Source: Thioclava sp. JE_KL1
GTDB lineage: Bacteria > Pseudomonadota > Alphaproteobacteria > Rhodobacterales > Rhodobacteraceae
Direction: 5' to 3'
Length of the DNA: 64,000 nucleotides
Assembly (NCBI RefSeq): GCF_009296265.1
Contig: NZ_WBJS01000001.1
Coordinates: 310,001-374,000, forward strand
Shown here: positions 9,427 through 18,174 of the stretch, piece by piece
Layout of the letters: each line of letters opens with the position of its first letter
Numbering within the stretch: position 1 is the stretch's first letter
Position numbers and translations under genes: made by a program
The notes under the pieces: model-generated
What the model saw: the letters and a program-made list of their open reading frames with translations, nothing else
Database searches by the model: none
Told to the model about the DNA's origin: nothing

Positions 9427-9714
9427 TCAGGCGGCTGCCTGAGCTTTCGCGATCGCTTTCTTGATCTTCAGAGCATTCACCGACAGCTCTGCATCCTTCG
9501 CCTTGGCGAGGAACGCGTCGAGACCGCCGCGATGGTCAACCGAGCGCAGGCCGGCTGCGGAAACGCGCAGCTTGAAGCTCTGGCCCAGGGTGTCCGAGAT
9601 CAGGGAGACATCGTTCAGGTTCGGCAGGAAGCGACGACGCGACTTGTTGTTCGCGTGGCTCACTTTGTTGCCCGTCGTGGGGCCCTTGCCGGTCAGTTCG
9701 CAAACGCGCGACAT
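9427..9714 (-). CDS. rpmB: 50S ribosomal protein L28
   Basis: A 95-residue ribosomal protein with the canonical start [16 protein letters not shown], followed by the basic [13 protein letters not shown] segment and the C-terminal helix [21 protein letters not shown]. It is slightly longer than E. coli L28 (78), as is usual in alphaproteobacteria. AAGGAAG lies 7 nt before the ATG. It is monocistronic, with a strong terminator 20 nt beyond the stop. Confidence 0.97.
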   Translation of the reverse strand: MSRVCELTGKGPTTGNKVSHANNKSRRRFLPNLNDVSLISDTLGQSFKLRVSAAGLRSVDHRGGLDAFLAKAKDAELSVNALKIKKAIAKAQAAA

Positions 9715-9896
9715 GGCATTCTTCCTTCGTTTCTTACCTGGCCGAAGTTACGCGAATCGCGCGCCCGGCCCCAACATGAGAAGGCGCCGCATGGCAGCGC
9801 CCGAAAATCTGTTGGCGCGGAATACGGGCAATGGCGTCTCGCGTCAAGTCGCCCAAGCCGTTTTTATGCCCCTCACGCATCGCTTAAGGGGCGGTT

Positions 9897-10553
9897 TTAC
9901 CAGCCACGCTGGGCCAGATGGCGCAAACCCTGGGTCACATCGGTGCGCACGGCCAATCGAAGCGCCGGTTCGTCGCCCGCACGCAGTGCCGAGAGAATCA
10001 TCCGGTGGTGGCGCGGCGGCTCGTTGCGCTGCAGCTTGGTGTAGACCGCGCGCATCGTCGGCCCCAGCTGCAGCCAGACGGTTTCGATCACCGCGAGCAT
10101 CGCGGGCGCCTGCGCGCGCAGATAGAGCGTGCGGTGGAATTCGAGGTTCGTGCGGATGTAGCCCACCGCATCCTGTTTCGCGACGGCCTCGGCATTGGCG
10201 ACGTTGATCGCGCCAAGACGGTCGATCAGCGCGAGGTGGGCGCGCGGCAGTGCACGGGCCGACAGCTCCGGCTCGATCAGTGCGCGCAGCGCCGCCAACT
10301 CCTCGATCCGCTCGTTCGACAGTTCCGGTGTGGCCACCCGGCCCGAACTCGACAGCGTCAGCGCCCCTTCCGCCACCAGTCGCCGCAGCGCCTCGCGCGC
10401 GGGGGTCATGGAGACACCGTATTGCTTGCCCAAGCCCCGCAGCGTCAACGCGGTGCCCGGCAGCAACTCCCCCACCATGATCTGCTGGCGCAAGGCGCGG
10501 TAAAGCCGATCATGCGCGGCGGTCTCGATGGGGCGTGTGGAAATCGTGGTCAT
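9897..10553 (-). CDS. GntR-family transcriptional regulator (FadR subfamily, FCD domain)
   Basis: A 218-residue DNA-binding regulator. The N-terminal winged helix (about 10-75) contains LRGLGKQYGVSMTPAREALRRL, the GntR recognition helix region, and the C-terminal helical FCD domain (about 80-210) would bind a metal-dependent acid effector. The effector is not predictable. No metabolic operon is adjacent on the same strand, so it may act in trans. A GTGATCAC palindrome lies about 10 nt upstream of the start and could be an autoregulatory site. The ribosome site is weak. Confidence 0.88.
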   Translation of the reverse strand: MTTISTRPIETAAHDRLYRALRQQIMVGELLPGTALTLRGLGKQYGVSMTPAREALRRLVAEGALTLSSSGRVATPELSNERIEELAALRALIEPELSARALPRAHLALIDRLGAINVANAEAVAKQDAVGYIRTNLEFHRTLYLRAQAPAMLAVIETVWLQLGPTMRAVYTKLQRNEPPRHHRMILSALRAGDEPALRLAVRTDVTQGLRHLAQRGW

Positions 10554-10584
10554 GCGCTTTTTGTGATCACGTTAGCAGCCGGGG

Positions 10585-11271
10585 TCAATCTCGAAACCGG
10601 ATCGCATGCAGCGCGGACCCTTCACGCTTGAGCCAGGCGCGCTCTGACTTGAAGCTCGGGCGGAGGGATTCGACGACGCGCCAGAAGGCAGGCGAGTGAT
10701 TCATCTCCTCGAGATGCGCGACCTCATGGGCCGCGACATAGTCGAGCACTTCCGGCGGCGCCATGATCAGCCGCCAGCTATAGGACAGCGCCCCGGTGGA
10801 GCTGCACGAGCCCCAGCGTGAGCGCGTGTCGCGAATCGTGATCTTGGCGAAGTCGCGCCCGATCTCGGAGGCATAGCGCGCGCTGGCCGCATGGAGCCGC
10901 ATCCGGGCCGCGTGTTTGAAAAAGGTCTCGACCCGCACCCCCAGCCGAGCGGGGTCTTCGGGCACCAAGAGCCGCGCGCCGTCGATCTTCGGGCTGCTCA
11001 ACCGTGCGGGCTCCAATGTCAGCATCTGCCCCTCGAAGGGGATGCCTTGCCCGAATCGTACCGCCTGCGCGGGCGGAATCGCCCCGAGGGTTTTGCGCAG
11101 CCATTCGGTTTGCGAGCGCGCGAAGGCCAAAGCCTCGCGCTCGGACGCACCCCGCGGGATCGTGAGCGCCACCCGGCCGTCCACCCGCGACACCCGCAAT
11201 GAGAACCTGCGCGCGCGCCCGGAGCGGCGGAGAACCAACTCCACCTCAGGCAGTTCGGGAATGGGGGGCAT
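10585..11271 (-). CDS. YgjP-like zinc metallopeptidase (M48/SprT-type, DUF45)
   Basis: This 228-residue protein has the HExxH zinc motif in AAHEVAHLEEMNHSPAFW, with the third His in NHSPAFW, exactly the spacing of YgjP/WLM-type peptidases. The conserved SRWGSCSS-TG stretch precedes it. No signal peptide or membrane segment is visible, so it is likely cytoplasmic. Substrates of this group are unknown. The start at 11271 lacks a strong ribosome site and a slightly different start is possible. It is tandem with the GntR gene but 31 nt separate them, so coupling is uncertain. Confidence 0.85.
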   Translation of the reverse strand: MPPIPELPEVELVLRRSGRARRFSLRVSRVDGRVALTIPRGASEREALAFARSQTEWLRKTLGAIPPAQAVRFGQGIPFEGQMLTLEPARLSSPKIDGARLLVPEDPARLGVRVETFFKHAARMRLHAASARYASEIGRDFAKITIRDTRSRWGSCSSTGALSYSWRLIMAPPEVLDYVAAHEVAHLEEMNHSPAFWRVVESLRPSFKSERAWLKREGSALHAIRFRD

Positions 11272-11423
11272 GCGGGACAGAAGCTTTCTCCGAAAGGTTC
11301 GACAGCGAGGGGTGGCCCGCGGGTCGCAGCCCGACCAGAAAAGGCACGAAAAGGCTTTGACACCCTGCCCGGCATGTGGCAGGTGGCTGCGACTCTGCTG
11401 GATTAAGTGCGCAGGAGAATTCC

Positions 11424-11750
11424 ATGCCGAAAGAGGAATGGGGCGTCAAGCGTCTGTGCCCGCATTGCGCGAGCCGCTTTTACGACCTGAATAACGACCC
11501 GATGACCTGCCCGGTCTGCAACAACACCTTTACCCTCGAGGCTCTGACCTCGGGCAGCGGTCGTACGCTTACGACCGACAAGACGTCGTCTCAGAAAGAC
11601 GATGACGTCAGTCTCGGAGATGACGATCTCGACACCGATGACGGTGACGTGGATCTCGACGACGATCTGCTCGACGACGACGACGATGACGACAATGTCT
11701 CGCTCGATGACATCGCGGATGTCAGCACCGAGGATAAGGAAGACAACTGA
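11424..11750 (+). CDS. FYDLN zinc-ribbon protein with acidic tail (TIGR02300 type)
   Basis: A 108-residue protein of unknown function. The N-terminus begins MPKEEWGVKRLCPHC, continues FYDLNNDPMTCPVC, giving four cysteines (12, 15, 29, 32) for a rubredoxin-like zinc ribbon around the FYDLN motif. From residue 55 onward the chain is almost entirely Asp with some Ser/Leu/Val, an extreme polyacidic tail. AGGAG lies 7 nt before the ATG. It is found across alphaproteobacteria; a role in transcription or translation is speculation. A terminator follows. Confidence 0.88.
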   Translation: MPKEEWGVKRLCPHCASRFYDLNNDPMTCPVCNNTFTLEALTSGSGRTLTTDKTSSQKDDDVSLGDDDLDTDDGDVDLDDDLLDDDDDDDNVSLDDIADVSTEDKEDN

Positions 11751-11778
11751 TCGGCTGGGCCGCTCGGGACCATTGATC

Positions 11779-11810
11779 AAGGCGCGACGGGAAACCGTGG
11801 CGCCTTTTTC
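11779..11810 (+). terminator. Terminator after the FYDLN gene
   Basis: AAGGCGC pairs with GCGCCTT around an inner CGG-GAAA-CCG hairpin, followed by a T run. It lies 28 nt after the stop. Confidence 0.8.
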
Positions 11811-11998
11811 TTTGGCGCGGCACCCTGCCCCGGCACGCGGCCTCGCGCCCGGTTTCCGGGTGCAGATGAAGGCTGACGTTCGGGAAGGTAAGAGTGACGA
11901 AATTTTCGCGCGGTTCGGGGCGAAATTCCTCTTGCACCGCCGCGGCGCTTTGCCTATACGCCTCCCCACACAGCGGGGCTACCCGCTGGACCTCCGGT

Positions 11999-12074
<76 letters not shown>

Positions 12075-12094
12075 AACAAACTTCGCGACGTCGA

Positions 12095-12124
12095 AAACCC
12101 CGCCCCTCGTGGCGGGGTTTCGCG
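12095..12124 (+). terminator. Terminator after tRNA-Ala
   Basis: A perfect 10-bp stem (12095-12104 with 12111-12120, AAACCCCGCC type) and 6-nt loop; the T-rich side of the stem gives the T tract. Confidence 0.85.
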
Positions 12125-12475
12125 TTTCCGAGGGTTTTGTTTTCTGAAAGCAGCTGAGCATCACGGCGCTCCCGACAGACGCCTGAGAGAGCCTCGAGAG
12201 GACCTCCAAGCGTCTTGCCTTTGGACCCCGCCCGGGAGAGGACGCAGAGCGTCGATCAGCGCCCATAGCCACCCTTCAAACATCTCCGCGGCACCCCACC
12301 ACCCATGCGCGACCCGGAGCTCCTCTCGCAGCGCAGCGAGAGCTTGTCGGACGAGGCAACTCTAAGAACGACCGAGGGCCCACGGCGCAACATGCACGAC
12401 CGACAGAGCGCGCAGACAACGGCGCGAACGACAGGCATGGCCTGCAAGGCATTGGTTTTCAGTAGGAGGGGGAAA
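12125..12475. other. Noncoding spacer between tRNA-Ala and tRNA-Arg
   Basis: I see no supported gene here. Short open frames lack ribosome sites and recognisable protein features. There is no clear repeat or integrase scar. The part nearest 12475 is downstream of the minus-strand tRNA-Arg and should hold its transcript end, but no classic terminator stands out. Confidence 0.5.
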
Positions 12476-12552
12476 TGGCGGACCCGGGACGATTCGAACG
12501 CCCGACCCCTTGATTCGTAGTCAAGTGCTCTATCCAGCTGAGCTACGGGTCC
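12476..12552 (-). tRNA. tRNA-Arg(ACG)
   Basis: A 77-nt minus-strand cloverleaf: acceptor GGACCCG pairs with CGGGTCC, then G and encoded CCA. The D arm is GCTCAGCTGGATAGAGC and the anticodon stem CTTGA/TCAAG frames loop CTACGAA with anticodon ACG (A34 normally becomes inosine). The T arm contains GTTCGAATC. Confidence 0.95.
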
Positions 12553-12698
12553 GCTTATGTGGGGCGATGTAACGGCCACGTCGGAGCGATGCAAGAGCAA
12601 ATTCGAGGCAATTTTGGAAAACCGTCAAAATTCTTGGATGCCCTCGCGGAAGCCCTGAAGATCGGCACGCACCTCCCGGAACGTAACCCCGCGCAGGC

Positions 12699-14123
12699 TC
12701 AGGAAATTGCGCCCGCGCCCTTCTCGGAGGCGCAATCCAGCGCGATATCCGAGGGCAGGAAGATCCGGAACTCGGTGCCGTTGCCGTCGGTCCGCACCAG
12801 GTCCAGACGCCCGCCATGGCCACGAATCAACTCTGCGGCGATGGCGAGGCCCAGCCCCGTGCCGCCTGCACGGGTGCCGCCTGTGAAGGGCTTGAAGAGA
12901 TGCTCACGCGCGGTCTCCGGCAGGCCGGGGCCGCTATCCTGGACGCGAATCCACCAGCCATCCGCATTCTCGCCCGCGCCGATCTCCACCGTGCCGTTCT
13001 GACCGGTCGCCTCGATCGCCTGTCGTGCGTTGCGCACGAGGTTGTTGAGCACGCGATAGAGCTGCTCGCGGTCGGCGCGGATCACCAGATTCGGCGGCAT
13101 GTCGGTGACGAAATCGACGAGCGGGCCTTCGCTCGGGTGCTCTTCGTTCTCCAGAACCTCCTGCGCCAGTTCGCCGAACATAAAGCGCGACAACGTCGGC
13201 GGCGGCTCCTTGGCCTTGCCGAAGGCGAGCGTCGTTTCGCACAGGTTGATCGCGCGCTCGATCGAGCCGGTCAGCTTCGGGGCGGCGCGCTTCACGCCGG
13301 GATCGTCCGAACTTTCCATGCGGTCGGCAAAGAGTTGCGCCGTGGTCAGGATGTTGCGCAGGTCGTGGCTGATCTTGGCGACCGCTTGGCCCAGCTGCGC
13401 GAGCCGCTCCTTCTGGCGCAGCGACGCGGTGAGTTGCTGCTGCATCGAGGCCAGCGCCTCTTCCGCCACGCGCAACTCCTCGACGCTGGCCTGCGGGGTT
13501 ATGATGCGCCGCGCATCCTCGGGCGCGTCCGCATAAGAAGACATATGCGCGACCAGCCGCTTGATCGGCACGACCATCAGCCGGCGCACGAGGAGGAACA
13601 GCAGAACGGCGGTGATCACCGAGAAGACCGCCGAGATCGACAAGAGCCGCAGCCCGTATTCGACCATCGCGATCCGCATCGGTTCGGTCGCGAGCGTCAC
13701 CTCGATCACGATACCGCCCTTCTGCACCGGCTGACCCAGCACCCGGATCACGCGATCCCCAGAATCGAAGAGCGCGTGGACCGCATCACGAATCCGCGTC
13801 CATTCGGTCGAATCGCGCAGGTCGTAGGTTTCGGTCACCGGAGAGGGAATCGGCGAGGACAGCACCAGCTGCCGCGCCGCATCCCTGCGCAGCACCACGT
13901 TGAAGACGCCCGCGTTGGACAGAAGCTCTTTTTCCAGATCGGGCGCGATAGTGGTGTCGGTGGTCAGAAGCGCAAGCGAGGCGATCTGCGCACGCTCGAG
14001 TCGCGTCAAAAGATAGTCTTCGCGAAAATTCGCCAAACCCGGCAAAAGGATCAACGCCTCGGCGAGCACCACGAAAACCGTGGTCAGGATCAGAAACCGC
14101 CCTGAAAGAGTGTTCACTTTCAT
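12699..14123 (-). CDS. Membrane-bound sensor histidine kinase
   Basis: A 474-residue two-component sensor. Order: TM1 (about 9-29), periplasmic sensor loop (30-155), TM2 (158-180), HAMP (180-235), dimerisation/phosphoacceptor region with KISHDLRNILT, phospho-His at 253, then an HATPase domain with N-box LNNLVRNARQAI, G1 DSGPGLP and G2 GGTGLGLAIA. All kinase motifs look intact. The periplasmic loop matches no ligand family that I recognise. No response regulator is adjacent, so it is an orphan in this window. The start ATG carries a weak GATAGG ribosome site. Confidence 0.92.
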   Translation of the reverse strand: MKVNTLSGRFLILTTVFVVLAEALILLPGLANFREDYLLTRLERAQIASLALLTTDTTIAPDLEKELLSNAGVFNVVLRRDAARQLVLSSPIPSPVTETYDLRDSTEWTRIRDAVHALFDSGDRVIRVLGQPVQKGGIVIEVTLATEPMRIAMVEYGLRLLSISAVFSVITAVLLFLLVRRLMVVPIKRLVAHMSSYADAPEDARRIITPQASVEELRVAEEALASMQQQLTASLRQKERLAQLGQAVAKISHDLRNILTTAQLFADRMESSDDPGVKRAAPKLTGSIERAINLCETTLAFGKAKEPPPTLSRFMFGELAQEVLENEEHPSEGPLVDFVTDMPPNLVIRADREQLYRVLNNLVRNARQAIEATGQNGTVEIGAGENADGWWIRVQDSGPGLPETAREHLFKPFTGGTRAGGTGLGLAIAAELIRGHGGRLDLVRTDGNGTEFRIFLPSDIALDCASEKGAGAIS

Positions 14124-14336
14124 CGCCTATCAAACGCAAGGCCGCCCCACAGGATCGGCCCGTCCCCTTCAATGTCACTCTTGATGCACCGCCGGTCAGG
14201 ATGCAAGGATACCGTCCCCTGCGTCAGCCGCGCTTTGCGCACAAGATAGGCGGCTCGCGCAGAAGGCAAAACCCCGTGAGCGGTCACGATCCGTGGGAAG
14301 CGACCGGAAAAGCCGGAAAAAACCCGCTTTGGCGAA
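14124..14336. other. Spacer upstream of divergent histidine kinase and rpmH
   Basis: Noncoding. It must hold the histidine-kinase promoter on the minus strand, but no convincing -35/-10 pair stands out. Short GC inverted pieces occur without a T run. The rpmH promoter is annotated separately to the right. Confidence 0.4.
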
Positions 14337-14365
14337 TTGACTTGGAGGGGAGAGGTCACTAAAGA
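14337..14365 (+). promoter_or_regulatory. Predicted sigma70-type promoter for rpmH
   Basis: TTGACT at 14337-14342, exactly 17 nt, then TAAAGA at 14360-14365. The -35 is near-consensus and the -10 weak. It lies about 64 nt before the rpmH start, as expected for a ribosomal-protein promoter. Confidence 0.55.
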
Positions 14366-14428
14366 GCGGCTTCGAAATGCTATCTGGCCCTCGAATCCTG
14401 TTTCTGGGCCCGAACCGGAGTGAAAACG

Positions 14429-14563
14429 ATGAAACGCACGTTCCAGCCGTCGAACCTCGTTCGCGCCCGTCGCCACGGCTTCCGCAGCCGCATGGCCACG
14501 AAGGGTGGACGCCGGGTTCTCAACGCCCGTCGCGCGAAGGGCCGTAAGCGTCTGTCGGCTTAA
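14429..14563 (+). CDS. rpmH: 50S ribosomal protein L34
   Basis: A 44-residue, highly basic ribosomal protein with the universal L34 start [19 protein letters not shown] and end [14 protein letters not shown] lies 8 nt before the ATG. It is first in the conserved rpmH-rnpA-yidD order. Confidence 0.97.
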   Translation: MKRTFQPSNLVRARRHGFRSRMATKGGRRVLNARRAKGRKRLSA

Positions 14564-14693
14564 GGCCGTTACAGCCGCGACTGGCTTTTGACGCCGCCGG
14601 ATGCTTTTCGCAGATCGGGCCCTCGGGTCGGATCGGTGAAAAGACCGGCGGCTTCGCTATTTTGCGCGTCGTTTATTCGCCGGAGGTCGCCTG

Positions 14694-15122
14694 ATGGCCG
14701 CCATACGCTCAGATGATCCGTCTCGTCCGACCGCGGTTCTACGACAGCGGGCGGATTTCCTGAAAGCGGCCTCGGCGCAGCGTAAGGGGATGCCCGGCTT
14801 TCTGCTGCAGGCGCGCAAGCGCCGCGAAGACGAGCCCGTCGCCCCCGACCTGATCCGCGTGGGTTTCACCTGCTCGAAGAAGCTCGGCAACGCGGTGGCG
14901 CGCAATCGCGCGAAACGGCGTCTGCGCGAAATCGCCCGCGCCGTTCTGCCCAAGGCGGGTCGGCCGGGCTGGGACTATGTTCTGGTCGGGCGCCCCGAGG
15001 CGACCGCCACCCGCAACTTCGCCGCCATGCTGGCCGAATTCGAGACCGTACTCACGGTCATTCACGATTTGCCGATCTCCCCGCCGCGCCCTCGCAAACC
15101 CAAGGGGAGCAAACGCAAATGA
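14694..15122 (+). CDS. rnpA: Ribonuclease P protein component
   Basis: This 142-residue protein assists the RNase P RNA in 5' maturation of tRNA precursors. It carries the core basic helix KLGNAVARNRAKRRLREIAR, the diagnostic RNR region, and GWDYVLVGRP near the C-terminal half. The N-terminal 20 residues and the Pro/Lys-rich end are extra. GGAGG lies 7 nt before the ATG. Its stop overlaps the yidD start (ATGA), so translation is probably coupled. Confidence 0.95.
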   Translation: MAAIRSDDPSRPTAVLRQRADFLKAASAQRKGMPGFLLQARKRREDEPVAPDLIRVGFTCSKKLGNAVARNRAKRRLREIARAVLPKAGRPGWDYVLVGRPEATATRNFAAMLAEFETVLTVIHDLPISPPRPRKPKGSKRK

Positions 15123-15409
15123 ACCCCCTCGCCCGAATCCTCGCCCTGCCGGTTCATGCCTATCGCCTGCTGCTGAGCCCCTGGATGGGGCATGGTTGCC
15201 GCTACCAGCCGACCTGTTCGTCCTATGCGCTCGAAGCGCTCGAACGGCATGGTGCGGTGAAGGGTGGATGGCTGGCCGGGAAGCGGCTCCTGAGCTGCCA
15301 CCCCTGGGGCGGGCATGGCTATGACCCGGTGCCCGGGGCCGATCCCGAATTTGACGCCGCCCATCGTTGCGCCCATGCGCATGACGCGAAGGACACTCCA
15401 GATGCTTGA
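15119..15409 (+). CDS. yidD: Membrane protein insertion efficiency factor YidD
   Basis: A 96-residue protein that associates with the inner membrane and helps YidC-dependent insertion. The hallmark segment is [20 protein letters not shown] followed by [18 protein letters not shown]. The N-terminal amphipathic helix ([19 protein letters not shown]) is visible. The ATG overlaps the rnpA stop by 4 nt and the ttcA start lies inside its last codons, giving a three-gene coupled unit. Confidence 0.95.
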   Translation: MNPLARILALPVHAYRLLLSPWMGHGCRYQPTCSSYALEALERHGAVKGGWLAGKRLLSCHPWGGHGYDPVPGADPEFDAAHRCAHAHDAKDTPDA

Positions 15410-16283
15410 TGACGAAGACAGCCCGATCCATCCGCTTTTCGCAGGCGCACCCTCGACCACCGAGTTCAAGAAGCTGCGCAAGCGCATCGTGCGCGAGACC
15501 CGCGAGGCGATCGAGAAATACGGGATGATCGAACGCGGGCAACGCTGGCTGGTCTGCCTCTCGGGCGGCAAGGACAGCTATACGCTCCTGGCCGTGCTGC
15601 ATGAGCTACAATGGCGAGGGCTGCTGCCGGTGGAGTTGCTGGCCTGCAATCTCGATCAGGGCCAGCCGGGCTTTCCCGCGACCGTGCTGCCGGAATTTCT
15701 CGAGAAAATGGGCGTGCCGCATCGGATCGAATATCAGGACACCTATTCGATCGTGATGGACAAGGTCCCGCAGGGCCGCACCTATTGCGCGCTGTGCTCG
15801 CGGCTGCGGCGCGGCAACCTCTATCGGATCGCACGCGAGGAAGGCTGTTCGGCGGTCGTGCTGGGCCATCACCGCGACGACATCTTGGAAACCTTCTTCA
15901 TGAACCTGTTCCACGGCTCGCGCCTCGCGACGATGCCGCCGAAACTGCTGAATGAGGAAGGCGATCTCTTCGTCTATCGCCCGCTCGCCTTCGTCTCCGA
16001 GGCCGATTGCGAGAAATTCGCCCGCGCGATGGACTATCCGATCATCCCCTGCGACCTCTGCGGCTCTCAGGACGGGCTGCAGCGCCAGCAGGTGAAGATG
16101 ATGCTCGACGGCTGGGAGAAGAACGCCCCCGGCCGCCGCAACAAGATGTTCAAGGCGCTGATGAACGCGCGCCCCTCGCATCTGTGCGACCCCTCGATCT
16201 TCGATTTCGCGGGGCTCGAGCGCCGCGCGGAGGGTGAAGCGGATTTTAAAGAAAACGTCCCGGTTTTGCGCGAGCGCGATTAA
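15402..16283 (+). CDS. ttcA: tRNA 2-thiocytidine(32) synthetase TtcA
   Basis: A 293-residue ATP-PPi-loop enzyme that thiolates cytidine 32 of some tRNAs. Visible: PP-loop SGGKDS (54-59), the iron-sulfur CxxC at C129/C132 (YCALC), the further cluster cysteine in CDLCGSQ (C220 most likely), [14 protein letters not shown] and the C-terminal [12 protein letters not shown]. The ATG at 15402 fits the family N-terminus and overlaps the yidD stop by 8 nt. The frame is open upstream but that part is yidD. tRNA modification beside RNase P fits the local theme of tRNA maturation. Confidence 0.95.
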   Translation: MLDDEDSPIHPLFAGAPSTTEFKKLRKRIVRETREAIEKYGMIERGQRWLVCLSGGKDSYTLLAVLHELQWRGLLPVELLACNLDQGQPGFPATVLPEFLEKMGVPHRIEYQDTYSIVMDKVPQGRTYCALCSRLRRGNLYRIAREEGCSAVVLGHHRDDILETFFMNLFHGSRLATMPPKLLNEEGDLFVYRPLAFVSEADCEKFARAMDYPIIPCDLCGSQDGLQRQQVKMMLDGWEKNAPGRRNKMFKALMNARPSHLCDPSIFDFAGLERRAEGEADFKENVPVLRERD

Positions 16284-16363
16284 CCGGCTGAACACCAATG
16301 ACGTCTAGCCTTGCTGGCGAAGGGGGCCTTTAGGGGCCCGCATGTGCCACGGGGGTAGGTGTC

Positions 16364-17983
16364 ATGGGAAATGACGGGGGCAAGCGCGCCGCCCGCAAAT
16401 CAGAGCTGCGCGCACGATATAACGGCAAGCCGGGTCCGGTTCTACTCCGACGCGAGATGATCGCCTTTTTGCCCGCCTGCGGGCTCGCCCTGCTTTGGGT
16501 CGGGCCGGAGGCGATGGTGCTGATCGGTCTGACCGCGATTCTGGTGGGCTGGATGACACGCCCCCTGCCCGTTCCGCCCGAGATCGACGAGGAGGGATGC
16601 GACCCCGCGACGGGCCTGCTGCCGCCGAGTGCCGCGATTTCCGAGATGGCCGCCTCCTTGCAGGACGCGCAGCAGCGCAATCGCCCGACCGGGTGCCTGA
16701 TCCTCGGGCTCGACGCCCCCGATCAGGTGCTGCGGCGACTCCACCCAAAGGAATTCGACCTTCTGCTGCGCCGGATCGGCGAACGGCTACAGGCGCAGTT
16801 GCGCAGCGGCGATGTGGTCACGCGCTGGGACGGCGCGCGTTTCGCGGTGCTGCTGCGCCCGACGCCGCGGCTTGGTCTCGAAGGGATGATCCAGCTTTGC
16901 GGTCGCCTTCAGGAAGCGGTGAGCGAGCCTTACGTGATTGCCGAGCAGACGCAGCAGATCACCATGCATATCGGATTTCACCTCGTGGGCCGAAGTGCCG
17001 CGGCCCCGGCCTATCGCGACGACGCGGCCACGCAGGCCAAGGCTGACGCGCGCGCCAACACAGAGGCGGAGGCAGCGCTCTCGCGCGCCGAGACCGCGGC
17101 CAACCGCGCGATGCAGTCCGGCCCGGGGGCGATCCGTTCCTCCCGCTCGGACAAGATCGCCACGAAAGACCCGGGCCCGCATCCGCTGTCCGCCAGTGTC
17201 GGAGAGGCGCTCGAAGCGGGCCATATCAAGGCGTTTTTCCTGCCGCAAATTTCCACCGACACAGGCGATATCAGCGGATTTCAGGCGATTCCGCGCTGGC
17301 TTCATGCGCAGCGCGGGATTCTGACCGAACGCGAGATACTCCCCGCAATCGAGGCGGCAGGGCTGGGCGCGCGCTTTTCCGAGGTGATGCTTTACGCGGC
17401 CTTCGGCGCGCTGCGCGACATCGCCCGCGACGGCAGCGATTTCGGCCCGGCTTCGCTTCCCTTCCTGCCCGGACAGATGAGCGACCCGAAACTGGCCGAG
17501 CGGCTGGCCTGGGAATTCGACCGCTTCGAGATCGCCCCGAACCGGCTGCGGCTGATCGTCCCGCAGGCGATGGTGGCGCGGCTCGACGATCCGGTCTGCA
17601 GCCATACGCTACACGCGATCAAGCGCCTCGGCTGCCTGATCGAACTGGCGGGCTTCGGCTCCGGTCCTGTCTCGGCGGAGACAATCCGCCAGATCGGGCC
17701 GCAGCGGCTGCGCATCCATCGCTCGCTCACGGCAGAGATCGACCACAATCCAGAACACCAGCGCCTGACCGCCGCGATCGTGTCGATGGCCGAAGGTCTT
17801 GGGCTGGAGACGCTCGCCGAAGGTGTGCCGGGGATCGCCGAACACGCGATGCTGTGCCAGTTGGGCTGCTCGGCGGTGCAGGGCCCGGCGATTGCCGCGC
17901 CGATGCCGATCAGCGAAATCCTCGAATGGGCGGAACGCCATCGCACCAAGCTCGACGCCACGCCGCAAATCGGCAGGCGTTGA
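16364..17983 (+). CDS. Membrane protein with degenerate GGDEF and EAL domains
   Basis: This 539-residue protein has a hydrophobic N-terminus (about 33-63, one or two TM), a GGDEF-like domain (about 80-210) and an EAL-like domain (about 275-530) joined by an Ala/Arg/Glu-rich linker that could be coiled coil. The GGDEF signature is replaced by RWDGARF (154-160), and EAL is replaced by QAI in GFQAIPRW (306-312). The DDFGTG region reads ELAGFGSG (427-434), so metal ligands are missing. TLAEGVPG is retained. Cyclase and phosphodiesterase activity are therefore unlikely; c-di-GMP sensing or a scaffold role is inference. It lies between ttcA and yidC. Confidence 0.85.
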   Translation: MGNDGGKRAARKSELRARYNGKPGPVLLRREMIAFLPACGLALLWVGPEAMVLIGLTAILVGWMTRPLPVPPEIDEEGCDPATGLLPPSAAISEMAASLQDAQQRNRPTGCLILGLDAPDQVLRRLHPKEFDLLLRRIGERLQAQLRSGDVVTRWDGARFAVLLRPTPRLGLEGMIQLCGRLQEAVSEPYVIAEQTQQITMHIGFHLVGRSAAAPAYRDDAATQAKADARANTEAEAALSRAETAANRAMQSGPGAIRSSRSDKIATKDPGPHPLSASVGEALEAGHIKAFFLPQISTDTGDISGFQAIPRWLHAQRGILTEREILPAIEAAGLGARFSEVMLYAAFGALRDIARDGSDFGPASLPFLPGQMSDPKLAERLAWEFDRFEIAPNRLRLIVPQAMVARLDDPVCSHTLHAIKRLGCLIELAGFGSGPVSAETIRQIGPQRLRIHRSLTAEIDHNPEHQRLTAAIVSMAEGLGLETLAEGVPGIAEHAMLCQLGCSAVQGPAIAAPMPISEILEWAERHRTKLDATPQIGRR

Positions 17984-18174
17984 GCCACCCCAAAGACCGG
18001 GCCGCAGAGCGAGTCGCAAACCGGGCTTTGGGGCTGCGCCCCCCGGATCCGGGCCAAAAGCGTGATGGCAAACCATGCCCGATCCACTGTTTCAAGGGAA
18101 AATGGCTTGACCTTTGGCTGCCCCTTCTGTTGAACCCATGCAAGTTTTCGACAGGCTTGTGGAATTAGGGTTTC

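Noticed and set aside
16280-16300. CtrA half-site TTAACC before the GGDEF-EAL gene
   Set aside because: Only one half is present; the second TTAA at the right spacing is missing.
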